Source of the DNA: Nodularia sp. LEGE 06071
GTDB taxonomy: Bacteria; Cyanobacteriota; Cyanobacteriia; Cyanobacteriales; Nostocaceae
DNA length: 64,000 bases
Direction of reading: 5' to 3'
Assembly (NCBI RefSeq): GCF_015207755.1
Contig: NZ_JADEWH010000002.1
Coordinates: 310,001 to 374,000, forward strand
Below the pieces are notes generated by a model. It searched no databases, was not told where the DNA came from, and was given only the letters and a program-made list of their open reading frames with translations. Position numbers and translations under genes: made by a program. Position 1 is the stretch's first letter, and each line of letters starts with the position of its first letter. Positions 18,616-28,228 of the stretch are shown piece by piece.

Positions 18616-21189
18616 ATGACTGCTTCTCAACCTGAAACTCAACCAACGGAACCCAACATCCCTGCTGCGCCTCACGTCGATACGCAATTGGTAGACCGCA
18701 GTAAGCTGAGTAAGATGTATCAGCATTATGTGGAAGTCAAAGATAAACATCCCCACGCTTTGCTACTGTATCGGGTCGGAGATTTTTTTGAAACTTTTTT
18801 CCAAGATGCTGTAACTGTCTCCAGAGAATTGGAACTTGTACTTACCAGTAAACACGGTGGCGAAGTTGGTCGCGTGGCGATGACTGGTGTACCTCACCAC
18901 GCTTGGGAACGCTACACAACCCAATTGGTGGAAAAAGGCTACGCCGTGGTCATTTGCGACCAAGTAGAAGACGCATCGGAAGCTGTCGGTTTGGTGAAGC
19001 GCGAAGTAACCCGTATCCTCACACCAGGGACTTTGCTGGAAGAGGGAATGTTAAAATCAAGTCGTAATAATTACCTTGCGGCTGTGGTAATTGCGGTAAA
19101 TCATTGGGGTTTAGCTTATGCAGACATCTCGACAGGGGAATTTCTCACCACTCAAGGAAGTGATTTAGAACACCTGACACAGGAGTTAATGCGGTTGCAA
19201 CCTTCCGAAGTTGTGGTTCCCACAAACGCCCCTGATTTGGGTAGCTTGCTGCGTCCGGGTGAAAGTTCGCCCCATCTTCCCCCATGTTTACCACCATCAT
19301 TTTGTTATAGCTTGCGATCGCAACTTCCCTTTTCCCAAGGCGAAGCTAGATCCAAATTACTCGAAAAATTCAAAGTGCGATCGCTTGAAGGACTCGGTTG
19401 TGATCATCTTCCTTTAGCTGTGCGGGCGGCTGGTGGTCTGCTGGAATATGTGGAAGATATGCAAAGAGTCAACCCGGTTGTCCTGCAACAGTTACGCACA
19501 TATACTATTACTGATTATTTAATTGTTGATAATCAAACTCGCCGTAACCTGGAAATTACGCAAACAGTCCGGGATGGCACATTTCACGGTTCCCTGCTGT
19601 GGGCATTAGATAGAAGTAGCACAGCGATGGGTGGACGGGCGTTGCGGCGCTGGTTATTGCAACCCCTAATTGATACTAAAGGCATTGGGGCGCGGCAAAA
19701 TACCATCCAAGAGTTGATGGAAAATACACCTCTGCGTCAAGATTTGCGGCAATTATTACGGCAAATTTACGATTTGGAACGACTAACGGGAAGGGCTGGT
19801 TCTGGGACTGCGAACGCTAAAGATTTAGTCGCTTTGGCTGATTCCCTCTCACGCTTACCGCAATTATCCCACTTGGTGACTGATGCGCGATCGCCTTTCT
19901 TAAAAGCTTTGCAAAAAGTCCCGGTAGAATTATCAGAACTAGCCCAAAAGTTACACGCCCATCTTGTCGAGTCGCCACCCATACACATTAAAGAAGGTGG
20001 TTTAATTCGTGCTGGAATGAATCCCATGTTGGATGAGCGAAAAGCCACAGTAGAATCAGACCAACAATGGATTGCGAATTTAGAAGTTGATGAACGGGCA
20101 AAAACTGGCATCCCCAATTTAAAGGTAGGATTTAATAAAACCTTTGGTTATTACATTAGTATTTCTCGTTCTAAATCTGACCAAGTACCTGAGAATTACA
20201 TCCGTAAGCAAACTTTAACTAATGAGGAACGTTACATCACCCCAGAGTTGAAAGAACGGGAAGCGCGGATACTCACAGCGCGGGATGATTTAAATGAGTT
20301 GGAATATGAGATTTTTGTGGAGTTGCGGGAAGAGGTAGGAGAACAGGCGGAAATTATCCGCAATATTTCTCGTGCTGTAGCGGCGGCGGATGTATTATGT
20401 GGTTTGGCTGAGTTGGCTGTACAGCAAGGTTATTGTCGTCCGGATATGGTTGAGGGACGGGAAATTATGATTGTGGATGGTCGTCACCCGGTGGTGGAAC
20501 AGTCTTTACCTGCTGGGTTTTTTGTGCCGAATTCTACACAGTTGGGAAGGGAAGAAGGCGCAGAGGAGAAGAAACCGGATTTAGTAATTTTGACTGGGCC
20601 GAATGCGAGTGGTAAAAGTTGTTATTTGCGTCAGGTGGGGTTGATTCAATTGATGGCGCAAATTGGTAGTTTTGTGCCGGCGCGGTTGGCGAGGTTGGGA
20701 GTGTGCGATCGCATTTTCACTCGTGTCGGTGCTGTGGATGATTTGGCTACAGGTCAATCTACCTTTATGGTGGAGATGAATGAAACCGCGAATATTCTCA
20801 ATCATGCTACTGCTAAATCTCTAGTATTGTTAGATGAAATTGGTCGAGGAACAGCAACTTTTGATGGTCTTTCTATTGCTTGGGCGGTAGCAGAATATAT
20901 AGCTGTGGATATTCGGGCGCGGACGATTTTTGCTACTCATTATCATGAGTTAAATGAACTGGCTAGCATTCTCCCGAATGTCGCAAATTATCAGGTGACA
21001 GTCAAAGAATTACCCGACAGAATTATTTTTCTACACCAAGTTCAACCGGGGGGTGCGGATAAATCCTATGGTATTGAAGCCGGACGGTTAGCGGGTTTAC
21101 CAGATGTAGTAATTCAACGCGCCAAACAAGTCATGGGACAAATTGAGAAACATAGTAAAATTGCAATGGGACTGCAAAATATGGATTAA
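18616..21189 (+). CDS. mutS: DNA mismatch repair protein MutS
   Basis: 857 residues from the ATG at 18616, the usual MutS length; the frame is open to a TTG at 18538 but those 26 residues look non-native. The N-terminal mismatch-binding motif is G-D-F-F-E-T-F. The C-terminal ATPase has Walker [22 protein letters not shown], Walker [10 protein letters not shown] and the H-Y-H-E-L block. MutS recognises base mismatches and small loops and recruits MutL. A Pro/Ser-rich insert ([11 protein letters not shown]) lies near residue 218. It starts 75 bp after the DUF4276 gene on the same strand. Confidence 0.95.
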   Translation: MTASQPETQPTEPNIPAAPHVDTQLVDRSKLSKMYQHYVEVKDKHPHALLLYRVGDFFETFFQDAVTVSRELELVLTSKHGGEVGRVAMTGVPHHAWERYTTQLVEKGYAVVICDQVEDASEAVGLVKREVTRILTPGTLLEEGMLKSSRNNYLAAVVIAVNHWGLAYADISTGEFLTTQGSDLEHLTQELMRLQPSEVVVPTNAPDLGSLLRPGESSPHLPPCLPPSFCYSLRSQLPFSQGEARSKLLEKFKVRSLEGLGCDHLPLAVRAAGGLLEYVEDMQRVNPVVLQQLRTYTITDYLIVDNQTRRNLEITQTVRDGTFHGSLLWALDRSSTAMGGRALRRWLLQPLIDTKGIGARQNTIQELMENTPLRQDLRQLLRQIYDLERLTGRAGSGTANAKDLVALADSLSRLPQLSHLVTDARSPFLKALQKVPVELSELAQKLHAHLVESPPIHIKEGGLIRAGMNPMLDERKATVESDQQWIANLEVDERAKTGIPNLKVGFNKTFGYYISISRSKSDQVPENYIRKQTLTNEERYITPELKEREARILTARDDLNELEYEIFVELREEVGEQAEIIRNISRAVAAADVLCGLAELAVQQGYCRPDMVEGREIMIVDGRHPVVEQSLPAGFFVPNSTQLGREEGAEEKKPDLVILTGPNASGKSCYLRQVGLIQLMAQIGSFVPARLARLGVCDRIFTRVGAVDDLATGQSTFMVEMNETANILNHATAKSLVLLDEIGRGTATFDGLSIAWAVAEYIAVDIRARTIFATHYHELNELASILPNVANYQVTVKELPDRIIFLHQVQPGGADKSYGIEAGRLAGLPDVVIQRAKQVMGQIEKHSKIAMGLQNMD

Positions 21190-21191
21190 TT

Positions 21192-21219
21192 CCTCTCTGC
21201 GTCTCTGCGCCTCTGCGTG
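21192..21219. repeat. Heptameric GC-rich repeat (CTCTGCG type)
   Basis: Tandem CTCTGCG/TCTCTGCGC units lie directly after the mutS stop codon and before the convergent gene end at 21236. It is one of about ten related copies in the window. Confidence 0.75.
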
Positions 21220-21235
21220 ATACTAATCACTATTT

Positions 21236-21967
21236 TCACTCAGATAGAACGGAGATAGGACTCCTATTTGCAAACCACATCCGCCGACCTGCTGCGGTTA
21301 AATTTGCTTCACAAACCTCAGTCAAACATAGCAATTCATCACCTTTTATATGTCCGGGGTTCCTTTCCTGGAAAAATTTAATATGTGGGTCATTTAATCG
21401 CTCCTTGGGAATTTCCTTGAGTTTTTCAGATAATATTTGCGGATGAGATAAGCGGACAATGCCAGTTTCTTGAAAATAGCGATCGCCAAATCGTTCCCAT
21501 GCTAAAAAATCCATTAAACTAGAGACATTCTCAGGAATTTGAGCATCATAACGCGGATAAAATGTTTGCCAAAAAATCGGTAAAAATCGATAAGTGCGAT
21601 AACCACCGGAAATTAATAACCAGTAGAGTTTACCATGTGCATATATAGAACTCAGTTGATTAATTGCCGCAATCCAACTGCGTGATAATGTTGAACTCGA
21701 CCACACACTAGGATCTACAATGGTATCGCCAGAATAGATCACACTAATATGATCACCTGCAAACTCAGTATTATACAACAATATAGTTGAAAAACCTTTA
21801 ATTATATTAGTGTCTTCTTCATATAGGTAAAGCACCCAATTTTTATTCTTTAAATCTTGATAAAACACATCATATTCAATTCCTGGAAAATGCTGATTCA
21901 GTAAATTAAACATAGCATCAATTTCGCCAGGCAATAATTTATTTATAGGCACTAATTGAGTTTTCAT
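21236..21967 (-). CDS. GNAT-like protein of unknown substrate
   Basis: 243 residues. The N-terminal part (L-L-P-G-E-I-D-A-M-F-N-L-L, then N-W-V-L-Y-L-Y-E-E-D and I-K-G-F-S-T-I-L-L) resembles the first strands of a GNAT acyltransferase; a clear acetyl-CoA-binding R/Q-x-x-G-x-G/A loop is not obvious. I-S-G-G-Y-R-T-Y-R-F-L-P-I-F-W near 120 is distinctive. It lies 26 bp downstream of the GH3-type synthetase gene on the same strand and is almost certainly cotranscribed with it. A role in the same acyl-conjugation pathway is inferred from position only. Confidence 0.55.
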   Translation of the reverse strand: MKTQLVPINKLLPGEIDAMFNLLNQHFPGIEYDVFYQDLKNKNWVLYLYEEDTNIIKGFSTILLYNTEFAGDHISVIYSGDTIVDPSVWSSSTLSRSWIAAINQLSSIYAHGKLYWLLISGGYRTYRFLPIFWQTFYPRYDAQIPENVSSLMDFLAWERFGDRYFQETGIVRLSHPQILSEKLKEIPKERLNDPHIKFFQERNPGHIKGDELLCLTEVCEANLTAAGRRMWFANRSPISVLSE

Positions 21968-21993
21968 AAAATTAAATTATCTGAAAATAAAAA

Positions 21994-23556
21994 TTACGGG
22001 AGGATGGAAAAAATTAATTCCCAATCACTCTTTAAATTTAAAGCAGGTGGTTTAATATCTCCTAGACGTTGCCCTCGTGATAAAGCATAATTAATATAGG
22101 TAGCGAGTGGATTTTTAACTCGCACAGTTTCTAATTGTCCTAACTGTCGTAATTTACGTGCATATTCGTATTGAGGATTTGCGGCTAAAGCCAAATCTAA
22201 TTGTAGTCCTTGAGTTATAGTACTATTGGCATCATATTCGTCTCCATCTAGAAATAATACGTAATGTGGATGAGGTTTTATATGCGGTACAAGCATCGCA
22301 AAACCACGTTGTTTTCCTAAACACGATAGTACAAAGTCTTCTGTTAACTTCTCTCCGCACAAATCGCTAACTATTCCTCCACGTCCCACAAATTCTAATA
22401 AAGGTGTAGCTTGAAACCAACCCTTGACCAAAACTTTATCGCCTAAATCATAGCGATATAATCCCGAAGCAGTGGTGATGACAACTCGATAGATTTCTCC
22501 TAAAACTAACTGATGACATAATCTCGGTTGTTCATTGTCATCCAGAAACTCATAAAATCCACTATCGATAGCTAGGACTGGTGTATTACAACCCACCAAA
22601 GGTATGGTGACAACTCCTTCTGTGGCTAAAAGTCCCTTACCTTGAATCAAAACATGAGGAAATAAATCTTGCAACTGGCTAATAAAGGCTTTCGCGGCTG
22701 CATCAGTCCAACAGCTAATTACTGATAATTTTTGCCAGACTTTTTGGAAGTTAATTATATCATTAAAAACAGCTTGTTTTAAAAATTCGGCTCGTTCTGG
22801 TGAAAATATCTTAGATGTACTTTTACCCGTGGCAATATCAGCAATTAAATCCTCGTATTTTAATTGAATTTCTTCGATGATTTGCAGTAAAAATGTGGGA
22901 CTCCATACCGAAATAAAACTTATATCTTCCGCAGCTAGTAAATATAATGCTGTGAGATATCGCCACTCTTTAATATCAGCAACCATAGACACTTCTGGCG
23001 GTACAGCTAAAAGATGAAGAATACAATCTTCTAATTTTTGACCAAAATAAGCAGCATCACTTACCATGCCAATAGGAATGCCACTGGGAGTGTGATTTGA
23101 CTGACGAGTTACTGGACTAATCGCCCAATATGTGCGCCCTAATTTAATCTCTGGTTTTTGCTGTAATAAATCGGCTATCCAAGGTAATATGGCTTGTTGA
23201 AATGCGGCTAAACCTGTGGCGGTGTATGGGATTAATTTCGCGCCTTGAGTACTTCCGCCAGTCATTTCAAAAGCTACTATTCCTTCATGGCACAGGACTT
23301 GGATTCTTCCGTCGGCTATTTGTTGAATATAAGGGGCTAAATCTGCATATTCATGAATAGGAATACGTGCAGCATATTCTTCATAGCTAGTGATGCTGGT
23401 AAATTCATATTTTTCGCCAAATATAGTATGGCGATTGTTATAGATGATTTCTTTTAATTTGTTTGTCTGGGTGTATAGTGGGTTTTTTAATTTTTGGGAA
23501 AATTCTTCTAGGGAGGGTGTTACTTGGGTTTGGATTTTTTGCCAATAATTAGACAT
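21994..23556 (-). CDS. GH3-type acyl-acid amido synthetase family protein
   Basis: 520 residues. E-M-T-G-G-S-T-Q-G-A-K-L-I-P-Y near residue 98 is the nucleotide-binding loop of GH3 enzymes. Later motifs include T-E-G-V-V-T-I-P, R-V-V-I-T-T-A-S-G-L-Y-R-Y-D-L-G-D and L-E-F-V-G-R-G-G. Plant GH3 proteins adenylate carboxylic acids such as jasmonate or auxin and couple them to amino acids; bacterial homologues are mostly uncharacterised. Here it is followed by a GNAT-like gene and preceded by a desaturase on the same strand, so a fatty-acid-derived acid is a reasonable guess as substrate. Confidence 0.85.
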   Translation of the reverse strand: MSNYWQKIQTQVTPSLEEFSQKLKNPLYTQTNKLKEIIYNNRHTIFGEKYEFTSITSYEEYAARIPIHEYADLAPYIQQIADGRIQVLCHEGIVAFEMTGGSTQGAKLIPYTATGLAAFQQAILPWIADLLQQKPEIKLGRTYWAISPVTRQSNHTPSGIPIGMVSDAAYFGQKLEDCILHLLAVPPEVSMVADIKEWRYLTALYLLAAEDISFISVWSPTFLLQIIEEIQLKYEDLIADIATGKSTSKIFSPERAEFLKQAVFNDIINFQKVWQKLSVISCWTDAAAKAFISQLQDLFPHVLIQGKGLLATEGVVTIPLVGCNTPVLAIDSGFYEFLDDNEQPRLCHQLVLGEIYRVVITTASGLYRYDLGDKVLVKGWFQATPLLEFVGRGGIVSDLCGEKLTEDFVLSCLGKQRGFAMLVPHIKPHPHYVLFLDGDEYDANSTITQGLQLDLALAANPQYEYARKLRQLGQLETVRVKNPLATYINYALSRGQRLGDIKPPALNLKSDWELIFSILP

Positions 23557-23598
23557 ATTTAAATTTTTGGCTTTGCTTAGGGAAAATATAAATTAGTG

Positions 23599-23624
23599 TC
23601 ACGCAGAGGCGCAGAGGCGCAGAG
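23599..23624. repeat. Heptameric GC-rich repeat (GCAGAGGC type)
   Basis: CACGCAGAGGCGCAGAGGC followed by GCAGAG lies in the gap between the desaturase and GH3 genes, which are otherwise collinear. It is the reverse-strand form of the 21192 repeat. Confidence 0.75.
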
Positions 23625-23717
23625 TAGAAGAGTTAAAGAAATGTATCAGCAAGTCCTAATTTTTTATCTACTTTAGTCTTTTCTAGGAGATGCTAATTAG
23701 GGCTTGACATGACAAAT

Positions 23718-24695
23718 TTATTTGGTGGGTGTTATTTCTAAACCAATGGGAGTTTCGTCTTGGCGCAAACTAGCGCGGACAAACTTCCAGAGAAAAGATG
23801 AATAGGATTTGCCGGTTACACGTCTATGAATTCGGGGAAGTATGAGTTTATGCAGTTTGGGTAAGTTGTAGCTGGGAATACTGGGAAATAAATGGTGTTC
23901 GAGATGAAAGTTTTCATGAACTAGCAAAAACTGCACAATGGGGTGTGCTTCGATGCTGCGACTGGCTAAAAAGGGGTCTGTTGCATCGGTAATACCATGC
24001 TGGGTTAAACCCCGAATATTAATCGTGAAGTTAGTCAGGATGAATGGGACTACCCAGGTAATGAAAAAAAGTTGTAATGGGACAAATTGCCAGATAATTA
24101 TATAGGTGACGATTAAAAATAAGTATTCAGTAAAAACTTTAATGCGTTCTTGAGTGTTGCCATAACGCCAAGCTAAGGAAGGGACAAAAATTAAATATAA
24201 TATAGTTGCCCACAATAATCTGTTGTAGTGCAGTAACCAAATTAATTTGGGATTATTGGTGTAATTGTGATAGTCATCTGGGTCATTTTCATCCCCCAAA
24301 TGTTCGTGATGACGCAAGTGCATTGAACGATAAGCACTAAAGGATATAAAGCCGGCAATTCCCATGACGGTAGCTGCTAAATCATTCAGCCATTTTTGGG
24401 GAAATAAGATATCGTGTACGCCTTCATGTATGAGTAAAAACATGGCATTCATGGCTAAGGCGACAAGTATTACCCCAAAGCCGTATTCTACAGTTGCTAA
24501 ATTCCAGCTTAGACCTTGAGTATAAGCCTTTACTTCCACTGATACACCAACTACTGCGGTTAAGGGAAATATTAAATAGAGAAAATGATGCCACGGGACA
24601 CTTTTTTGTAAAGCGCGAATTTCTGACTCAATTCCCTGAGATACAGCCTTTCGGGCTTCCAGGGTTGTCAATTTCTGCGGGGAGTTGATATTCAT
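23718..24695 (-). CDS. Membrane fatty-acid desaturase/hydroxylase family protein
   Basis: 325 residues with the di-iron histidine boxes H-E-G-V-H (90-94), H-L-R-H-H-E-H (126-132) and H-L-E-H-H-L-F-P (264-271), plus an extra N-F-H just before the last box. Four or more membrane segments are visible (~38-55, 72-90, 108-122, 160-175, 190-222). Substrate unknown; the neighbours (GH3 synthetase, Rieske oxygenase, UnbV-like protein) suggest modification of an acyl chain or polyene. The first ~10 codons overlap a duplicated fragment of the gene at 26425-27051 read in another frame, so this N-terminus is recent. No other upstream start exists. Confidence 0.8.
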   Translation of the reverse strand: MNINSPQKLTTLEARKAVSQGIESEIRALQKSVPWHHFLYLIFPLTAVVGVSVEVKAYTQGLSWNLATVEYGFGVILVALAMNAMFLLIHEGVHDILFPQKWLNDLAATVMGIAGFISFSAYRSMHLRHHEHLGDENDPDDYHNYTNNPKLIWLLHYNRLLWATILYLIFVPSLAWRYGNTQERIKVFTEYLFLIVTYIIIWQFVPLQLFFITWVVPFILTNFTINIRGLTQHGITDATDPFLASRSIEAHPIVQFLLVHENFHLEHHLFPSIPSYNLPKLHKLILPRIHRRVTGKSYSSFLWKFVRASLRQDETPIGLEITPTK

Positions 24696-24805
24696 AAAGC
24701 CATTTTCTCGCCAAGATGATTTGCTGCACTGTTAACGTTATAATCACGAACCAGTTTATCAGGGGAAGTATGAATTTGTGCAGCTTCGGTAAGTTGTCAC
24801 TGGGG
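24664..24805 (-). pseudogene. Chimeric duplication scar upstream of and into the desaturase start
   Basis: Bases 24664-24763 match 26445-26536 (the 3' end of the membrane-protein gene) at about 85% by eye, with a 9-base insertion. Bases 24762-24805 match 23834-23877 (the 3' part of the desaturase itself, the N-L-P-K-L-H-K codons) at about 84%. So two 3'-end fragments from different genes of this locus are joined head to tail, in the same strand sense as their sources. The most direct reading is a past duplication followed by deletion between copies. Confidence 0.75.
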
Positions 24806-24985
24806 TGGTACAGTCCAATTTCTTCCCCCTGCTTCTTCTGTTCCCTCGGAATAATTACTCATGACTAACTTTGACTACTTTCTTGATTTTTTAAAATGTT
24901 CTAAATAAACCGCAACATTTCTCAAAATTTTGTTACCTTCTTGTTAAGAATAGTTACAATTGTCTTAACACAGGAAATATTTATT

Positions 24986-26347
24986 ATGGAAGTTTCACTT
25001 GAGAAGAATGCACCACATCAGGTTGTAATCATTGGTGGTGGCTTTGGTGGACTGTATACAGCAAAGACTCTTGCGAAAGCGAATGTAAATATTACTCTGA
25101 TCGATAAACGTAACTTTCACCTATTTCAGCCGCTTTTATATCAAGTAGCCACAGGGACGCTATCACCTGCGGATATTTCCTCTCCATTGCGATCTGTACT
25201 CAGAAAAAGCAAGAATACACAAGTGTTGTTGGGAGAAGTAAATAATATTGATCCCAAAGCGCAACAAGTTATTTTGGATGATAAAGTAATACCTTACGAT
25301 ACATTAATTGTCGCCACAGGTGCTAATCATTCCTATTTTGGTAAGGATGAATGGAAAGACTTTGCGCCTGGGTTGAAAACTGTTGAAGATGCGATAGAAA
25401 TACGTCGTCGCATATTTTCGGCATTTGAAGCCGCAGAAAAAGAAAATGATCCCGAAAAACGCCGGGCTTTGTTGACTTTTGTGATTGTGGGGGCTGGTCC
25501 GACTGGTGTAGAATTAGCAGGTGCGATCGCAGAGTTGGCATACAAAACGCTCCACGAAGATTTCCGCAATATCAGCACCTCAGAAACGAGAATTTTAATA
25601 TTGCAAGGGCGCGATCGCATTCTCCCATACATTTCGCCAGATTTATCGCAAGCAGCAGCAGAAGCTTTGGAATCGTTGGGTGTGGAGGTCCATACTAAAG
25701 CCAGAGTCACAAATATTGAAAATAACATCGTTACTTTCAAGGAAGGCGGTGAAGTCAAAGAAATTGCCTCAAAAACTATATTGTGGGCAGCCGGTGTAAA
25801 AGCTTCCACAATGGGTCATGTTTTACAACACACTACAGATGTAGAATGCGATCACGCCGGACGTGTGATGGTAGAACCGGACTTGACTATCAAGGGTTAT
25901 AAAAACATTTTCGTAGTGGGAGATTTAGCCAACTTCTCCCATCAAAATGGTCAACCCTTACCTGGTGTTGCACCTGTAGCCAAACAACAAGGAGAGTATG
26001 TAGCTAAACTCATTCAAAAACGGGTTAAAGGTCAGACTTTGCCACAATTTCATTACAATGACGTGGGTAGTTTGGCGATGATTGGGCAGAATTTAGCTGT
26101 TGTAGATTTAGGCTTAATCAAACTCAAAGGTTTCATTGCTTGGGTATTTTGGCTAGTAATTCACATCTACTTTTTAATCGAGTTTGACACTAAAGTAGTA
26201 GTAGTAATTCAGTGGGCGTGGAATTATATCACTCGTAATCGTCGTTCTAGATTGATTACAGGTCGAGAAGCTTTTGTCGAAGCCCAAAGTGTTGAAAATA
26301 GCAGTGCTTACCAGACTCCAGAAAAGAAGCAGCCAATCAAGCTTTAG
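24986..26347 (+). CDS. ndh: Type II NAD(P)H dehydrogenase (NDH-2)
   Basis: 453 residues from the ATG at 24986, with AGGAA upstream. FAD-binding motif V-V-I-I-G-G-G-F-G-G-L (13-23), R-N-F-H-L-F-Q-P-L-L-Y-Q-V-A-T-G-T-L, a second dinucleotide fold V-I-V-G-A-G-P-T-G-V-E-L-A-G and V-V-G-D-L-A-N-F near 312. The C-terminus has W-V-F-W-L-V-I-H-I-Y-F-L-I, a membrane-attachment segment. NDH-2 oxidises NAD(P)H and reduces quinone without pumping protons. It is the only plus-strand gene within an otherwise minus-strand locus. Its upstream region carries the duplication scar, so it may have been inserted there. Confidence 0.9.
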   Translation: MEVSLEKNAPHQVVIIGGGFGGLYTAKTLAKANVNITLIDKRNFHLFQPLLYQVATGTLSPADISSPLRSVLRKSKNTQVLLGEVNNIDPKAQQVILDDKVIPYDTLIVATGANHSYFGKDEWKDFAPGLKTVEDAIEIRRRIFSAFEAAEKENDPEKRRALLTFVIVGAGPTGVELAGAIAELAYKTLHEDFRNISTSETRILILQGRDRILPYISPDLSQAAAEALESLGVEVHTKARVTNIENNIVTFKEGGEVKEIASKTILWAAGVKASTMGHVLQHTTDVECDHAGRVMVEPDLTIKGYKNIFVVGDLANFSHQNGQPLPGVAPVAKQQGEYVAKLIQKRVKGQTLPQFHYNDVGSLAMIGQNLAVVDLGLIKLKGFIAWVFWLVIHIYFLIEFDTKVVVVIQWAWNYITRNRRSRLITGREAFVEAQSVENSSAYQTPEKKQPIKL

Positions 26348-26424
26348 GATTTTGGCTTTGTAGTCCCACAGCATTAAACTCTATCCACAGACCCGCCATT
26401 TGTCTCAATATTGACTCCCATAAT

Positions 26425-27051
26425 TTAGTGTGAAGTTACTGGCGGGTTGTCAATTTCTGGGGGGAGATAAAGCCATTTTCTCGCCAAAATGATTTGCTGC
26501 ACAGTTAATGCTAGGATTACCAACCAAGTTATCAGCATGATGCCTTGATATTCTGGTTTCCCTGGGACAAAGTATACTGCTCCTGTGTCCGAATGCACAT
26601 TAGTTAACATATAATATGCAAAGTATGCTTCTATGAGAAACATGACTCCCATAATGCGGAAGTTCCAGGAAACAGCTTGATCAATATCTGTTTGGGTTGT
26701 GGCTGTGAATATTAATCCCAAAATCAAAACTGCGCTGAATAAATCATGGGCAATGCCATAATATGGATGCCAGTTATGACCAAAGTACATCATCCCTAAT
26801 TCTACTACTGCTCTTAGTGCCATATTGCACCACACAATCCAGTATAATCGCCGCCATTTATGGGATATTCGGCTATCTATAGCAATTAAAAGGGGTAAAA
26901 AATACCAAAACCACAAGGCATAACCAAGCCAAAAAATTTTGGGTAAGGCGATGGAACCACCTAAGCCGTGGTGAGAGTTTTGGAAGTTATAAAAAATTGT
27001 CCCGCTGGTTGTCAGGGCAATGATGATTAAATAGTAGAGTGGTTTGAGCAT
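26425..27051 (-). CDS. Integral membrane protein of unknown function
   Basis: 208 residues from the ATG at 27051. The frame is open to 27090, but those 13 codons run into a dispersed repeat at 27067-27097 and are probably not translated. About six hydrophobic segments (~2-18, 36-55, 67-85, 102-116, 131-148, 170-190) and the conserved-looking W-F-W-Y-F-L-P-L-L, G-H-N-W-H-P-Y-Y-G-I-A-H-D. No family recognised. It is cotranscribed with the Rieske oxygenase gene (51 bp upstream). The last codons were copied upstream of the desaturase gene, as described for 24664-24805. Confidence 0.65.
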   Translation of the reverse strand: MLKPLYYLIIIALTTSGTIFYNFQNSHHGLGGSIALPKIFWLGYALWFWYFLPLLIAIDSRISHKWRRLYWIVWCNMALRAVVELGMMYFGHNWHPYYGIAHDLFSAVLILGLIFTATTQTDIDQAVSWNFRIMGVMFLIEAYFAYYMLTNVHSDTGAVYFVPGKPEYQGIMLITWLVILALTVQQIILARKWLYLPPEIDNPPVTSH

Positions 27052-27066
27052 ATTTTTTGATTTTTG

Positions 27067-27097
27067 AACCACAGAGGACGCAGAGAACACAGAGGAA
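27067..27097. repeat. Dispersed repeat (ACAGAGGACGCAGAG type)
   Basis: AACCACAGAGGACGCAGAG followed by AACACAGAGG lies in the 51-bp gap between the Rieske and membrane-protein genes. It argues that the membrane protein starts at 27051 rather than 27090. Confidence 0.65.
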
Positions 27098-27102
27098 GAG
27101 TG

Positions 27103-28134
27103 TCAAAGCATCATATCTATATGATGTTCTATGCCGGCGGGTGGTGGGGGTGAGTCGCTGTTTTCGTTACATTTGTCACTTTGTCGCCATTTGAGGATGT
27201 AGGGTAAAAGTAAGTCGGCTTGGGTGAATTTGTAGTTGGTTGTGGGGAAGCGGTTGATGTTTGCTTGCTGCAATGCCATCATTTTTACGTCTTGTTGAAT
27301 GATGAAGTGTGATAGGGGTGCGAAAAAGAGTTTGATTAACCATCCTATGGGTTGGACTCGAAAGCTAATAACGGTGTGAACTTCGGTTAGGCGATCGCCT
27401 ATCGGTGTACAAGAGGAAGTGATAATATAATGACGTTCATCGGAGAAGATGTAATCAACTCGACTGGTCGCAGGCGCGATGAAACGGTCGGTATGTTGCA
27501 TTTGGGTGCGTTTTTGACTTAAAAGCCACCAAACCACGGCGCTTTCGCGCGGTTCCTCTAAATATTCAGCCACAGCACCATCTGCTAAACTTTGGACAAT
27601 GGCTTTTACAGGTTTAGCTTTGGGAGTCCGAAACCAAAAGCGATGCACAAAAGTTGCATGAGGACAGTCGAGAAAGTTTTCTAAACAAGCATCAACAGGT
27701 GCTAAAAACCGCGTTTTCATGCGAAAGCTTGTCCACCCTGGTGCATCTAAATAGGGGAATTTTACAGGGTGTGGGGTAGCGGGTGTATCAGCTAAACATA
27801 CCCAGACATAGCCATCTTGTTCTAAGCAATGATATTTTTTGATACTTAAGTTACTGGCAATTTTACAGTCTGGCGGTAAAGCTGGAACTTTGTTGACTAT
27901 GCCATCAGTATTATATTGCCAGCCATGATAAGGACATTCTATAGATTCTTGACATACTTTTCCCGCAGAAAGAGGGGCGTGTCGGTGGGCGCATCTATCT
28001 TCGAGGGCTGCGACTTTACCCGATGCAGTGCGGAATATAACAACGGGGATAGATGCAATTGTAGCGCTGAGTGGTTTCTGCTTCAGTTCCAGGGAACGAC
28101 AGACTATGTACCAATAACGATGACCGATAAACAT
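27103..28134 (-). CDS. Rieske non-heme iron oxygenase (PaO/VanA-like)
   Basis: 343 residues. A Rieske 2Fe-2S centre is formed by C48-x-H50 (R-C-A-H-R-H-A-P-L-S) and C67-x2-H70 (E-C-P-Y-H-G-W). The mononuclear iron site is N153-x2-D156-x2-H159-x4-H164 (N-F-L-D-C-P-H-A-T-F-V-H). The N-terminus F-I-G-H-R-Y-W-Y-I-V-C is the usual start of this family. Members hydroxylate, demethylate or open rings of hydrophobic substrates. In cyanobacteria relatives act in pigment and small-molecule metabolism; the substrate here is unknown. It lies between the UnbV-like gene and the membrane-protein gene on the same strand. Confidence 0.9.
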   Translation of the reverse strand: MFIGHRYWYIVCRSLELKQKPLSATIASIPVVIFRTASGKVAALEDRCAHRHAPLSAGKVCQESIECPYHGWQYNTDGIVNKVPALPPDCKIASNLSIKKYHCLEQDGYVWVCLADTPATPHPVKFPYLDAPGWTSFRMKTRFLAPVDACLENFLDCPHATFVHRFWFRTPKAKPVKAIVQSLADGAVAEYLEEPRESAVVWWLLSQKRTQMQHTDRFIAPATSRVDYIFSDERHYIITSSCTPIGDRLTEVHTVISFRVQPIGWLIKLFFAPLSHFIIQQDVKMMALQQANINRFPTTNYKFTQADLLLPYILKWRQSDKCNENSDSPPPPAGIEHHIDMML

Positions 28135-28142
28135 AATTTTGT

Positions 28143-28170
28143 GTCACGCAAAGGCGCAAAGACGCAAAGG
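28143..28170. repeat. Heptameric repeat (CGCAAAGGCGCAAAG type)
   Basis: TCACGCAAAGGCGCAAAGAC followed by GCAAAGG sits between the UnbV-like gene end and the Rieske gene start, only 8 bp upstream of the latter's start codon, so it forms part of that gene's leader. Confidence 0.7.
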
Positions 28171-28228
28171 GTAAGAGTTTGAGAGATGAAATTTTTAACT
28201 CCCGATAAATAAAGAAATACTAAATTAT

